Virus record (IMG/VR): IMGVR_UViG_3300022213_000012
Span: 1 to 44,072 of that record
DNA from: a virus
DNA: 44,072 bases
Direction: 5' to 3' (one strand)
The notes beneath the pieces are model-generated. The model was not told the DNA's origin. It saw nothing but the letters and a program-made list of their open reading frames with translations, and made no database searches. Positions 6,394 through 14,712 of the stretch are shown piece by piece. Numbering within the stretch: position 1 is the stretch's first letter; every line of letters starts with the position of its first letter. The position numbers and the translations under genes are program-made.

Positions 6394-6397
6394 AACC

Positions 6398-9300
6398 ATG
6401 TCAGACCGAAAAACAAAATATTATGAGTTTTTGAAGAACAAAGTCCAGTTGACCACCGAAGGCGGATTGCAGCCTGTTGAAATGCACCCGTCGCTATACC
6501 CACACCAGCGGGATATTGTGACCTGGGCATTGCAGCGGGGAAAGGCGTTGATTGCGGCGAAGTTCGGGTTGGGCAAGTGCCACGGGGCAGGAACAAAAAT
6601 CCTAATGGCCGATGGCACGATCAAAAATGTCGAGGATGTGCAAATCGGGGAACAGTTAATGGGTGACGATGGAACACCTCGCAACGTTCTTTCTCTGGCT
6701 AGTGGTCGCGAGCAGATGTATCGAATCACCCTGAAAAATGGCGACAGTTACACATGCAACGAATCGCATATACTGAGCCTGAAAATTTCTAATCCTTATA
6801 ATGGCTACAGTATGGGTGAAATTGTTAACATGTCCTTGTCGGACTATCTTCAATACCCTCGCTTCGCTAAACAAAATTGTTTCAAGCATTACAAGGTGGC
6901 TGTCGATTTTCTACCGCAAAGCGTGCCAATGGACCCTTACCTGTATGGCACATGGTTGGGTGATGGACACTGTAGGGGTCTCTCGTGGACTATCAACGAC
7001 CAAGATGTTGAAATCGTAGAGGCAATTTACGGCTTTGCTGACACAAATAGATTGAAAGTCAAGGCGCGGCAGGCGCGCGGATGTACCACATATGACATTT
7101 CTCGCCTGAATGGTCGTAGTGACACAAGCCCTTTGTGTGACGAATTTTATTTTATCAAGGATGGTGGTAAGACCGGCGAGAAGCGCATTGACAATCGTTA
7201 TTTGAAGAATAGTCGAGATGTGCGCCTACGTCTCTTGGCCGGATTGCTTGATACCGATGGCTATCTTGTCGATAAGTGCTATGAGATAGCAACCAAGTGG
7301 GAAGGGCTGCGCGATGATATTTTGTTCCTGTGCAGATCCCTAGGTTTCTCGGTATGTCATGCGCCCAAAGTTGTCAATGGCGCGACTTATTACCGGATTT
7401 GGATTAGCGGCCATACCCATCTCATCCCTTGCCGCACCCGCAAAAAAGCCAGTGAGCGATGTCAGATCAAAAATCCTCTTGTGTACGGGTTTGCAGTAGA
7501 GGCTCTGGGTGAAGGCGATTACTATGGGTTTGAGATTGACGGCAATCATCTTTATCTATTGGGCGATTTTACAGTTACACACAATACCAGAATGCAGATC
7601 GAACTCTTGCGCCACGTCAACGCACGTACAGGGCGCAAGGTGCTGGTGATTTGCCCACTCGGTGTGAAGCATCAGTTCATCCATGAGGATGGGCCGTCGA
7701 TGGGTGTAGATTTCGCCTACGTGGGCAGCGATGCCGATGCCGAGAGCGCCGATACGCCGTTTCTGATTACCAACTACGAGCGGGTGAGAGACGGGCAGAT
7801 TAGCGAGGCGTTTTTACAGGCAGAGATAGCCGGCGTCTGCCTCGATGAGGGCGCCATCCTGGGCAACCTGGGCACAAAAACTCAACAGGAGTTTAGCCGC
7901 ATCCTGAGCGCCATCCCGTACCGGTGGGTAGCCACAGCAACACCTGCCCCCAACGACTATCGCCAACTAATCTATTTTTCCGACTTCCTAAACGTGATGG
8001 ACGCAGGCCAGGCGCTCACCCGTTTTTTTGGTCGCAACCCCGACAATGCCGGCGATCTTCAACTGATGCCACACATGGAGCGTGACTTCTGGTTCTGGAT
8101 AGCATCGTGGTGCTTGTTCGTCGACGTGCCGTCTGACCTGGGCTACGATGACACCGGCTATGTCATGCCAGAGCTAAGAATCCATTTCCACCGGCTCGCA
8201 GCGGATCACCTGAAAGCGCAAGATCTGGCAAACCAGTTTGGTCAGCATTATCTGTTTGCCGATACCGCAGCCGGTGTGACCCAGGCTATCAAAGAAAAAC
8301 GAAACAGCCTGGAGTCGCGCATTGCCGAAGCTGCCGCTATTGTTGCCGCCTCACCGGATGATCATTTCGTCATTTGGCACGACCTGGAAGACGAGCGCAA
8401 AGCCATCTGCAAGGCCATTCCAGGCGCACAGGCGGTCTACGGCTCGCAGGAAGACGACGAGAACGAGCGCATGGTTCTGGATTTTACACACGGCAACATC
8501 CAGATCCTTGCGGCCAAACCACAGATGTTTGGCGCGGGGGCGAACTTCCAGTATCACTGCCACAAGGCAATTTACGTTGGCATCGGCTTTAAATTCCGTG
8601 ATTTCATCCAGAGCCTGCACCGCCTGCAACGCTACGGCCAGGAGCATCCTGTTGATGTGCATATCATCCATACCGATGCTGAGGATCATGTCGTATCTGT
8701 GCTGATGAACAAATGGAAACAGCATGATGAGATGGTTGCCACCATGCGCAGCATCATCAAGGGGCATGGATTGACCAACGAGTCGCTCTCGTCTGCGCTC
8801 CAACGGTCTCTCGGTATAGAGCGACAGATAGAGCGTGGTCAATGGTTCACGGCGGTCAATAACGACTGTGTGTTGGAAATGATGAGCATGGCCGACAACT
8901 CCATTGACGAAATCGTGACCAGTATCCCGTTCGGCAATCACTACGAATACGTTGCCAGTCTCAACGACTTCGGCCACAACCAGACAGATGGCGACTTCTG
9001 GCAACAGATGGACTACCTCATCCCTGAGTTATTGCGCGTGTTGAAACCTGGCCGCATGGCCTGTATCCACGTCAAAGACCGCCTGCTATACGGCCATCAG
9101 ACACCGCACGGCATGATGGAAGTAGACTATTTCACGCACGATTGCGCAAGAGCATTCCGCAAGCATGGCTTTATAGCCTATGGCGAAATCTTCATCCCCA
9201 CTGACGTTGTCCGCGAGAATAATTCAACAAACCGGCTCGGCTGGTCTGAGTGCTGCAAGGATGGCTCAAAAATGGGCGTCGGTCTCAGTGAGAAAGTCCT

Positions 9301-10012
9301 TTTATTCCGCAAGCCACAGAGCGATAAAACCCGCTCCTACGCGGATGAGCCGGTGTGCAAGAACAAGGCTGAATACAGCCGGGGTCGCTGGCAGGTGGAC
9401 GCACATAGCCTCTGGCGGAGCAACGGCAAAGGCATTGCCGACGTTGCCCATGTCACGCCAGCTGATGACCCAGCACTGCTGACCGGTATGGACGGTAGCC
9501 AGGTATACAACTGGTATCGTGACTGGAGCAAAGAGCAGCCCTACGACTATCACCAGCACGTCGCCTTCAATGAGGCGATGGGGAACCGGCTCCCGGCCAA
9601 ATTCATGCTGATGCCACCGCAGGCGCCCGATGACTATGAGGAGTTTGTTTGGACGGATGTGCTATTCATGCGCACCCTCAACATGAGCCAGGCGCGCCGG
9701 CGTCAGGAGAAACACATTTGCCCCCTGCCGCTCGATATTGTTGAGCGGCTGATAGTCCGCTACAGCAACCCCGGCGAGCTAATACTCGATCCCTTCAGCG
9801 GCCTGCACACTGTCCCGTACATGGCCGTTAAACTGAAGCGTAGCGGCTACGGCTGCGAGTTAAACCCAGTTTACTGGCAGGCTGGCGTGAAATATTGCGA
9901 ACAGGCAGAGGCAGAGCGCAGCACGCCGATGCTCTTTGCGATGGCGGCTGAAAACGATGGTTGCGCCGACTGGGTAGCCTCAGAGATGGCCGCAGAAACG
10001 GCGGCAGCATGA
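6398..10012 (+). CDS. SNF2-type helicase fused to DNA methyltransferase, with intein
   Basis: A 1204-residue precursor. The helicase part has motif I GLGK-T interrupted by an intein (residues 61-396), DEGA (483-486) in the place of motif II, ATATP (512-516) as motif III and QSLHRLQRYGQ (738-748) as motif VI. A methyltransferase follows: TSIPFG (841-846, motif IV, where TSPPY is usual), then ILDPFSGLHT (motif I, from about 1129) and GCELNP. The order IV before I is that of beta-class N4-cytosine/N6-adenine enzymes. Splicing would leave an 868-residue enzyme. It may modify phage DNA while moving along it, protecting against restriction, but the target is unknown. The SIPF variant of the catalytic motif is worth noting. 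Confidence 0.9.
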   Translation: MSDRKTKYYEFLKNKVQLTTEGGLQPVEMHPSLYPHQRDIVTWALQRGKALIAAKFGLGKCHGAGTKILMADGTIKNVEDVQIGEQLMGDDGTPRNVLSLASGREQMYRITLKNGDSYTCNESHILSLKISNPYNGYSMGEIVNMSLSDYLQYPRFAKQNCFKHYKVAVDFLPQSVPMDPYLYGTWLGDGHCRGLSWTINDQDVEIVEAIYGFADTNRLKVKARQARGCTTYDISRLNGRSDTSPLCDEFYFIKDGGKTGEKRIDNRYLKNSRDVRLRLLAGLLDTDGYLVDKCYEIATKWEGLRDDILFLCRSLGFSVCHAPKVVNGATYYRIWISGHTHLIPCRTRKKASERCQIKNPLVYGFAVEALGEGDYYGFEIDGNHLYLLGDFTVTHNTRMQIELLRHVNARTGRKVLVICPLGVKHQFIHEDGPSMGVDFAYVGSDADAESADTPFLITNYERVRDGQISEAFLQAEIAGVCLDEGAILGNLGTKTQQEFSRILSAIPYRWVATATPAPNDYRQLIYFSDFLNVMDAGQALTRFFGRNPDNAGDLQLMPHMERDFWFWIASWCLFVDVPSDLGYDDTGYVMPELRIHFHRLAADHLKAQDLANQFGQHYLFADTAAGVTQAIKEKRNSLESRIAEAAAIVAASPDDHFVIWHDLEDERKAICKAIPGAQAVYGSQEDDENERMVLDFTHGNIQILAAKPQMFGAGANFQYHCHKAIYVGIGFKFRDFIQSLHRLQRYGQEHPVDVHIIHTDAEDHVVSVLMNKWKQHDEMVATMRSIIKGHGLTNESLSSALQRSLGIERQIERGQWFTAVNNDCVLEMMSMADNSIDEIVTSIPFGNHYEYVASLNDFGHNQTDGDFWQQMDYLIPELLRVLKPGRMACIHVKDRLLYGHQTPHGMMEVDYFTHDCARAFRKHGFIAYGEIFIPTDVVRENNSTNRLGWSECCKDGSKMGVGLSEKVLLFRKPQSDKTRSYADEPVCKNKAEYSRGRWQVDAHSLWRSNGKGIADVAHVTPADDPALLTGMDGSQVYNWYRDWSKEQPYDYHQHVAFNEAMGNRLPAKFMLMPPQAPDDYEEFVWTDVLFMRTLNMSQARRRQEKHICPLPLDIVERLIVRYSNPGELILDPFSGLHTVPYMAVKLKRSGYGCELNPVYWQAGVKYCEQAEAERSTPMLFAMAAENDGCADWVASEMAAETAAA
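6578..7585 (+). mobile_element. Intein with LAGLIDADG homing endonuclease
   Basis: The intein spans 336 residues. It begins at Cys 61 (CHGAGTKILMADGTIKNVED, block A), ends in GDFTVTHN with His-Asn at 395-396, and Thr is the first residue of the C-extein. Two dodecapeptides, YGTWLGDGH (about 183) and LLAGLLDTDGY (about 279), mark a DOD homing endonuclease. It sits exactly in the Walker A motif after GLGK, a favoured site because the DNA there is conserved. Codons are more AT-rich than in the flanking exteins (for example 6790-6900), which fits recent transfer. All splicing residues are present, so splicing should be active. Confidence 0.93.
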
Positions 10013-10269
10013 ATCCACGGGCTACCCCTCAGCCGCCGCCGATCCGCCTGGTTGGAATTGACGGTACCGTCGTCCCCGACCGATGGGCGCAAGGCTGCGG
10101 CAGATGCACATTCGGCCTGGTTCATCCGCCGGATATAGGCCATAGGCCGCTATACTCTGCCCGGCGCATTCAGTTTGAGCGGGGAGAGTTGCAGTTGTGC
10201 GAGTGCAGAGCCGGCGCGGCGTATGCCATCCTGTTGCTTAAATACTCAGAGCAGGAGGCGCAACGATGA
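10009..10269 (+). CDS. Small cysteine-rich protein
   Basis: Eighty-six residues; ATG 10009 overlaps the methyltransferase stop as ATGA. CGRC in the middle and CEC near the end could bind one zinc ion. The N-terminus is Pro-rich and the C-terminus helical (AAYAILLLKYSEQEAQ). Its last four bases overlap the rusA start. The family is not recognised. Coupling to rusA and the methyltransferase suggests a role in DNA metabolism. Confidence 0.7.
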   Translation: MNPRATPQPPPIRLVGIDGTVVPDRWAQGCGRCTFGLVHPPDIGHRPLYSARRIQFERGELQLCECRAGAAYAILLLKYSEQEAQR

Positions 10270-10610
10270 AATTTACGCTACCCTATCCACCCTCTGCAAA
10301 CCGCTACTGGCGTAACTTCCGCGGTCGCATGGTCGTCTCTGAGGTTGCGCGCCAGTACAAAACCGAGGTCGGTTGGACGCTGAAGGCGGCGCAATGCGAG
10401 GCGATAGGCGAGCCGGTGCGGATCACGCTACACGTCTACCGACCGCAGCGGCGCGGCGACCTGGACAATACACTCAAGGTGCTGCTGGATGCGTGCAACG
10501 GTATCGCATACAACGACGATTCGCAGATACAGGAGCTACACGCCATTCTGGACGATGACAAAGAGCGTCCACGTGTGGAGGTAGAGATAATGCCGATGGG
10601 GACAAAGTGA
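10266..10610 (+). CDS. rusA: RusA-like Holliday junction resolvase
   Basis: The 114-residue length is normal for RusA. It opens with the family signature LPYPPSANRYWR and has RRGDLDNTLKVLLDACNGIAYNDDSQI, containing the metal-binding acidic residues (Asp 65 and 67, and Asp 84/85). Phage RusA cuts branched DNA made during replication and recombination, before packaging. It is translationally coupled to the gene before it. Catalytic residues look intact. Confidence 0.92.
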   Translation: MKFTLPYPPSANRYWRNFRGRMVVSEVARQYKTEVGWTLKAAQCEAIGEPVRITLHVYRPQRRGDLDNTLKVLLDACNGIAYNDDSQIQELHAILDDDKERPRVEVEIMPMGTK

Positions 10611-10690
10611 CGGCTTCTGTGCAAAGGAGAGCCGTCACCATAGCCGAACCTGGATACTTCAGCCGGTGGTTAGTATATCACCGGCCGAAG
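10608..10690 (+). promoter_or_regulatory. Two hairpins in the leader of the nucleotidyltransferase gene
   Basis: GTGACGGCT (10608-10616) pairs with AGCCGTCAC (10630-10638), a 9-bp stem that takes in the rusA stop codon. CTTC-A-GCCGGTG (10657-10668) pairs with CACCGGC-C-GAAG (10679-10690). No T-run follows either stem, so these are more likely RNA processing, attenuation or stability elements than terminators. Confidence 0.5.
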
Positions 10691-10730
10691 GGTTGCACAA
10701 ACGGGAATGTATTTTTAGGATGGAGGTACC

Positions 10731-11462
10731 ATGAAACAGAAACTACCCTACGCCACTATGCACCACCTAGCCAGCACCCTATGCGAGCGCTTTAACCCAT
10801 ATTGCACCCGCATCGAGATCGCTGGCAGCATCCGGCGCAAAAAGCCCGAATGCGGAGACATTGAACTTGTGGCCGTACCCACGCCAGAGTTATATCATAG
10901 GCTAGATGAACTGTTGGCGGCTGGCACAATCCAGCATGTCACTAAGAAACGATGGGGCGAAAAGCTCCGTAGTTTCCTGATCACCACAGTGCGCAGCGGG
11001 CAGGCGGTACAGGTCGATTTGTTTTTGCAGCCCAGCCCCGCCACCTGGGGAGTTAATTTTATGATCCGTACCGGTAGCGGCGACTTCAGTCACCGCATGG
11101 TCACGAGCCGCAGCGCTGGCGGATGGATGCCAGATTGCTACCGTGTCAAAGATGCCAGAGTGTGGCATGGTGAGCGCGCCCTGGCCACACCGGAGGAGGG
11201 GGACGTTTTCCGGCTATGGGGCATGGATCTCGTTCCACCGGAGCTGCGCACAGAACATTATAAGCCGGTGCGCATGGAGCCGCCGCCGGTCGAGCAGTTG
11301 GTCAGTGGAGACGTAGTAACGCAGCCCGTGCCGCTGCTCGACTGGGAGCGGGTAGTGAGGGAGTCGGCCGCCTGGCCGACTCCGAGCTACGGAGGCAGAG
11401 AAGGCGCACAGCGAGCCGCAGCGCAGGCGATAGCGGAGAGCGTGGGGAGGAACGGGAAATAA
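10731..11462 (+). CDS. DNA polymerase X-like nucleotidyltransferase
   Basis: The 243-residue protein starts at ATG 10731, behind GGATGGAGGTACC. It has the palm of the Pol beta superfamily: AGSIRRKKPECGDIELV with Gly-Ser and the metal ligand Asp 43, and a third acidic residue in VQVDLFL (Asp 96). The second ligand, usually Asp in GDID, is Glu 45 here. GDFSHRM and an Arg/Gly-rich thumb follow. It lacks the lyase (8-kDa) domain. Possible roles are gap filling or tailing during repair or recombination. The fold is fairly clear; activity is not. Confidence 0.8.
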   Translation: MKQKLPYATMHHLASTLCERFNPYCTRIEIAGSIRRKKPECGDIELVAVPTPELYHRLDELLAAGTIQHVTKKRWGEKLRSFLITTVRSGQAVQVDLFLQPSPATWGVNFMIRTGSGDFSHRMVTSRSAGGWMPDCYRVKDARVWHGERALATPEEGDVFRLWGMDLVPPELRTEHYKPVRMEPPPVEQLVSGDVVTQPVPLLDWERVVRESAAWPTPSYGGREGAQRAAAQAIAESVGRNGK

Positions 11463-11498
11463 TTCGTGATTCGTAGGGCAATCGCAGGATTCGCCCCC

Positions 11499-11527
11499 TC
11501 GACAATATCACCGTATCGTGATAAACT
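11499..11527 (+). promoter_or_regulatory. Rightward promoter containing palindromic operator
   Basis: TCGACA (11499-11504), a 17-base spacer ending in GTGA, TAAACT (11522-11527). This is the same design as the promoter of the 1714 regulator. The spacer is filled by the palindrome TATCACCGTATCGTGATA, so a bound protein would block RNA polymerase. It would start the operon from 11574. Confidence 0.65.
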
Positions 11528-11549
11528 AATATCACGATACGGTGATATT
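11504..11549. promoter_or_regulatory. 20-bp perfect inverted repeat, paired operators
   Basis: AATATCACCGTATCGTGATA (11504-11523) and its exact reverse complement (11530-11549) are separated by AACTAA. Each arm is itself a TATCAC-N6-GTGATA dyad, giving two operator-like sites, one in the promoter spacer and one just after the -10. In RNA the whole would be a 20-bp hairpin, but without a T-run. Confidence 0.8.
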
Positions 11550-11573
11550 AGTTTAAATGAGAAAGGGAAAATC

Positions 11574-12425
11574 GTGAAAACCTATACGATTGAGCAACTC
11601 AGCGACCCGGAAACCTACCGGAGCGAAAAAGGTCTGTTTGGTCTAACCCGTACGATTGCGGAGGCGACGTACCCCGACCGTGAACGATGGCTACCATACC
11701 GTAACGAAATGACGGCAGGATTACATCCGCAGGTTGTTTTTGACTACCTGGAGGCCCATCGCCAGGCAGAACTAGATGAGACGAAAAAACTATTCGCCAA
11801 AATGGAAAAAGTGCGCTCTGCCGTCAGTGAACTAGAATCTCTCAATTTCCCAGGCATCACCTGGGAGTTGACTGAGGCAGGCATCGTCATTCGCGCCCCC
11901 TGGGACGGTGGCGATCTGAATGAGCGGCTCAAGCGCGTTGGTGGTCGGTGGCAGCGCGACGGCAAATTTTTCCTGGTGCCAGCGGACAAAGCCACGAGCC
12001 TCAAGCGCATTTTTACCAACTGGCGCGCAGAGCAGGAGGAACGCGCAGCCGCTGCCACCGCGCAAAACCGCCAGCAGGAAGCCGCCAGAGCCAAAGCCCA
12101 GGCGGAGCGGGAACGGCAATGGGCGGAGGAGCGGAAACGAGATGATGAGGCGCGTGAGGCGCAACGCCAACAGCACGCAAAGGCCATCAGCGATCGAGAA
12201 TTGGTGGTAGCGGGCCGCCATAAAGTTGGCGATGTCATCAACGGCAAAACCATTACTGGTTTCGGCAAACAATGGCAGGAGAGTTCATTGTCACACGGTC
12301 AACTCTATCAGCCGTGTGAACTTCATCGCTGCAATGGTGAACCCGTATGCGCTCGCTGTTTCATGTGCAGCAAACACTGCGGATGCGGCGAGCAGATAAC
12401 ATATTGTTACGCGTATTTTGATTGA
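11574..12425 (+). CDS. Hypothetical HARP-like/coiled-coil/zinc protein
   Basis: The 283-residue product starts at GTG 11574, behind GAGAAAGGGAAAATC; the frame runs back to 11466, but that would include the operator palindrome. A middle domain (about 100-150: IVIRAPWDGGDLNERLKRVG then RDGKFFLVPADKATSLKRIF) resembles the small domain found beside SNF2 helicases (HARP type). A long Ala/Glu/Arg coiled coil (about 155-205) follows. The C-terminus has eight Cys (PCELHRCNGEPVCARCFMCS and CGCG), probably binding zinc. It may work with the helicase-methyltransferase encoded upstream; that is inference. Confidence 0.7.
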   Translation: MKTYTIEQLSDPETYRSEKGLFGLTRTIAEATYPDRERWLPYRNEMTAGLHPQVVFDYLEAHRQAELDETKKLFAKMEKVRSAVSELESLNFPGITWELTEAGIVIRAPWDGGDLNERLKRVGGRWQRDGKFFLVPADKATSLKRIFTNWRAEQEERAAAATAQNRQQEAARAKAQAERERQWAEERKRDDEAREAQRQQHAKAISDRELVVAGRHKVGDVINGKTITGFGKQWQESSLSHGQLYQPCELHRCNGEPVCARCFMCSKHCGCGEQITYCYAYFD

Positions 12426-12431
12426 GGAAGT

Positions 12432-12854
12432 ATGCGATATGTACTCAAGCTGGAGGCGATAGGCGACAATTATGCTGCATATCTTCGTCATTGGAACAAA
12501 TCAGATAGTAAGCAGTTTGGCTACCGAGAATTGCAGGCTATCAAGTTAGGGCGCAGGGAACTACAACCGTGGTGCGCGCTGATTGTTAGCGTAGCGCCAT
12601 CGGGGAAGTTGCTTCGCGAATTTGTCAATGGGCAAAAGGATTACAGTTTTGCAAATTCGGTTGGTTCGCGCGGTATATTTTTTTACTACGCTCTGAAGCC
12701 GGGTATCTATGAAATCAATGAGCCACTGTCGTGGAAACGACATAGGCGCTATTTTGCCAGAGTAGTTGACGATAATATTCTGGCGGAAATAACAGAACAG
12801 GAGGTAAGAGATTGTCTGAAGAACAAATTTTTAGACCAGTCAAGCGAGGATTAG
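12432..12854 (+). CDS. Hypothetical protein upstream of the IbrA-like gene
   Basis: This 140-residue protein starts at ATG 12432, behind TTGAGGAAGT. The sequence is a mixed alpha/beta soluble protein rich in Tyr, Phe, Lys and Arg, with no recognisable motif. It overlaps the next gene by 43 bases, and the two probably form a translation unit. Codons here are more AT-rich than in most of the rightward arm, as in the two genes that follow, so the block 12432-14712 may have been acquired together. Confidence 0.65.
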   Translation: MRYVLKLEAIGDNYAAYLRHWNKSDSKQFGYRELQAIKLGRRELQPWCALIVSVAPSGKLLREFVNGQKDYSFANSVGSRGIFFYYALKPGIYEINEPLSWKRHRRYFARVVDDNILAEITEQEVRDCLKNKFLDQSSED

Positions 12855-14050
12855 GCGTAAATGTATACCAGGCGGCACAGCAGCGGATATCCTGGACATT
12901 TGACACGTTTAGTAAGATTTACATTTCGTTCAGTGGCGGAAAAGATTCCACGGTCATGCTCCACGCTGTTATGGACGAAGCCGTAAAACGCGGGCGCATG
13001 GTTGGCGTACTATTCGTTGACTTGGAGGGTCAATACAAGCTTACGATTGACCATATCCAGCTATGCTACGACATGTATGCCGACAACATTGAGCCTTTTT
13101 GGTGCTGCCTGCCCATCGCTTTGCGCAATGCAGTTTCCATGTACGAACCAAAATGGACGGCTTGGGAGCCAGGTAGAGAGGAGAATTGGATTCGCACGCC
13201 CCCGACAATGGCGATAACCAAGCAGGGCCATTTTCCATTTTACACATACAACATGGAGTTCGAGGAATTTGTACCAGAGTTCGGACACTGGTACAGCGAA
13301 GGTAAACTTTGCGCTTGCTTTGTTGGTATCCGATCTGATGAATCTTTGAACCGATGGCGGACCATCGCTGGGCATGGTACAAAGTTCGAGGGGCGCGCTT
13401 ACACCAACTGGATAGGACAGACGCTCTGGAATGTATATCCAATCTATGACTGGAAAACAGATGACATTTGGATTTATCATGCAAAATTTCCAGAGAAACC
13501 GCATAATCGACTGTATGAACTGATGCACAAGGCCGGTTTAACACTGCACCAGATGCGTATTTGTCAGCCTTACGGCGACGATCAGCGTAAAGGGCTATGG
13601 CTCTTCCATCTAATAGAGCCGGAAACCTGGAGCAGAGTTGTTACTCGTGTAAATGGTGCCAACAGCGGCGCCTTGTACGCCCAGGAGTCAGGAAACATTC
13701 TGGGTAATCGGAAAATAACAAAACCCGATGGGTACACCTGGCAACAATTCGCCATGCTTATGCTCGACAGTTTACCACCTAAAACAGCGGAGCATTTCAA
13801 GGACAAGATAGCAGTATTTCTCCGATGGTGGATGGATAGAGGCTATCCCAATGGCATCCCCGATGAGTGTGACCGTAAACAAGAGGCATCGAAAGAGGTT
13901 CCTAGTTGGCGGCGGGTTTGTAAGGCGCTAATCCGCAATGATTACTGGTGCAAGGGATTGTCGTTTACACAGCAAAAATCAGGATTGACCGCATACGACC
14001 GCTACAAGCGTATAATGCAGAAAAGGAGATCGCAATGGGGTATTCTCTAG
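12812..14050 (+). CDS. ibrA: PAPS-reductase-family protein, IbrA-like
   Basis: The 412-residue protein is read from TTG 12812 because a near-perfect Shine-Dalgarno (AGGAGGT) lies six bases before it. SGGKDSTVML (41-50) is the PP-loop of the PAPS reductase/ATP-pyrophosphatase superfamily. The rest (HWYSEGKLCACFVGIRSDES, IGQTLWNVYPIYDWKTDDIW) matches the layout of IbrA, a DUF3440 protein first met as a prophage gene activator in E. coli. A partner of the IbrB type follows with a 16-base overlap. The biochemical reaction is not established; ATP-dependent sulfur or nucleotide chemistry is possible from the PP-loop. Confidence 0.85.
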   Translation: MSEEQIFRPVKRGLGVNVYQAAQQRISWTFDTFSKIYISFSGGKDSTVMLHAVMDEAVKRGRMVGVLFVDLEGQYKLTIDHIQLCYDMYADNIEPFWCCLPIALRNAVSMYEPKWTAWEPGREENWIRTPPTMAITKQGHFPFYTYNMEFEEFVPEFGHWYSEGKLCACFVGIRSDESLNRWRTIAGHGTKFEGRAYTNWIGQTLWNVYPIYDWKTDDIWIYHAKFPEKPHNRLYELMHKAGLTLHQMRICQPYGDDQRKGLWLFHLIEPETWSRVVTRVNGANSGALYAQESGNILGNRKITKPDGYTWQQFAMLMLDSLPPKTAEHFKDKIAVFLRWWMDRGYPNGIPDECDRKQEASKEVPSWRRVCKALIRNDYWCKGLSFTQQKSGLTAYDRYKRIMQKRRSQWGIL

Positions 14051-14712
14051 TTGGATTGGGTATCATCGAGCGCATGGCGTCCATCTGTTCGGATATTTCA
14101 TTACTGCCGGAGGTGGAGCGTATCGAAATTATTAATGCAATTAAAATCAATTTGCACGCGGTTAGCCCTATGAGGGATGAGCCGGTTGACTGTGTACTAT
14201 GGATTCCGTCCGAACAAGTTGATGCTAATGACTACAATCCTAACAAAGTGGCTCCGCCAGAAATGAGACTGCTAGAACATAGCATACAGGAGGATGGATA
14301 CACACAACCCATAGTGGTGTGGCGCGTTGATGGACACATGGAGGTTATTGATGGTTTTCACCGCAACCGAGTAGGAAAAGAATCAAAATCGGTACGAAAG
14401 CGAACCCTAGACCATCTACCAGTCACGATCATCAATGCTTCTAGGGGAGACAGGAGCGACCGCATTGCCGCCACTATTCGCCACAATCGCGCCAGAGGAA
14501 AACACCAGGTGCAGGCAATGAGCGAAATCGTGATTGAATTAGCGCGCCGCAACTGGAGTAACGGGAAGATAGCGCGCGAGTTAGGCATGGACGACGATGA
14601 AGTTCTTAGGCTTAAGCAGATAAGCGGTCTGGCAGAGATGTTTGCAGACCGCGAATTTTCAGAGGCGTGGGAAGTTGAGTACAGGCGGGAATTACCCAAT
14701 GAACATTCGTAA
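14035..14712 (+). CDS. ibrB: ParB/Srx-fold protein, IbrB-like
   Basis: The 225-residue product starts at ATG 14035, behind AAAGGAGATCGCA. A ParB-type domain covers about 50-160: VDANDYNPNKVAPPEMRLLE, then ITQPIV-type strand (YTQPIVVW) and the signature EVIDGFHRNRVG. A helical region with NWSNGKIARELGMDDDEVLRL follows, an HTH that could bind DNA. The gene overlaps the IbrA-like gene and is of AT-richer composition. IbrA and IbrB act together in known cases. Here they may form a DNA-acting nucleotidase or modification pair; that is inference. Confidence 0.87.
   Translation: MGYSLVGLGIIERMASICSDISLLPEVERIEIINAIKINLHAVSPMRDEPVDCVLWIPSEQVDANDYNPNKVAPPEMRLLEHSIQEDGYTQPIVVWRVDGHMEVIDGFHRNRVGKESKSVRKRTLDHLPVTIINASRGDRSDRIAATIRHNRARGKHQVQAMSEIVIELARRNWSNGKIARELGMDDDEVLRLKQISGLAEMFADREFSEAWEVEYRRELPNEHS

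Noticed and set aside
8351-9004. 217-residue minus-strand frame opposite the helicase-methyltransferase
   Set aside because: Shadow of a gene with clear motifs; no start site or family.
10607-10795. 62-residue frame between rusA and the nucleotidyltransferase gene
   Set aside because: Starts at a GTG within the rusA end without a ribosome site, runs through two hairpins and overlaps the next gene by 65 bases.
11744-12268. 174-residue minus-strand frame
   Set aside because: Antisense to the Ala/Glu/Arg coiled coil of the 11574 gene, whose composition opens the opposite frames.
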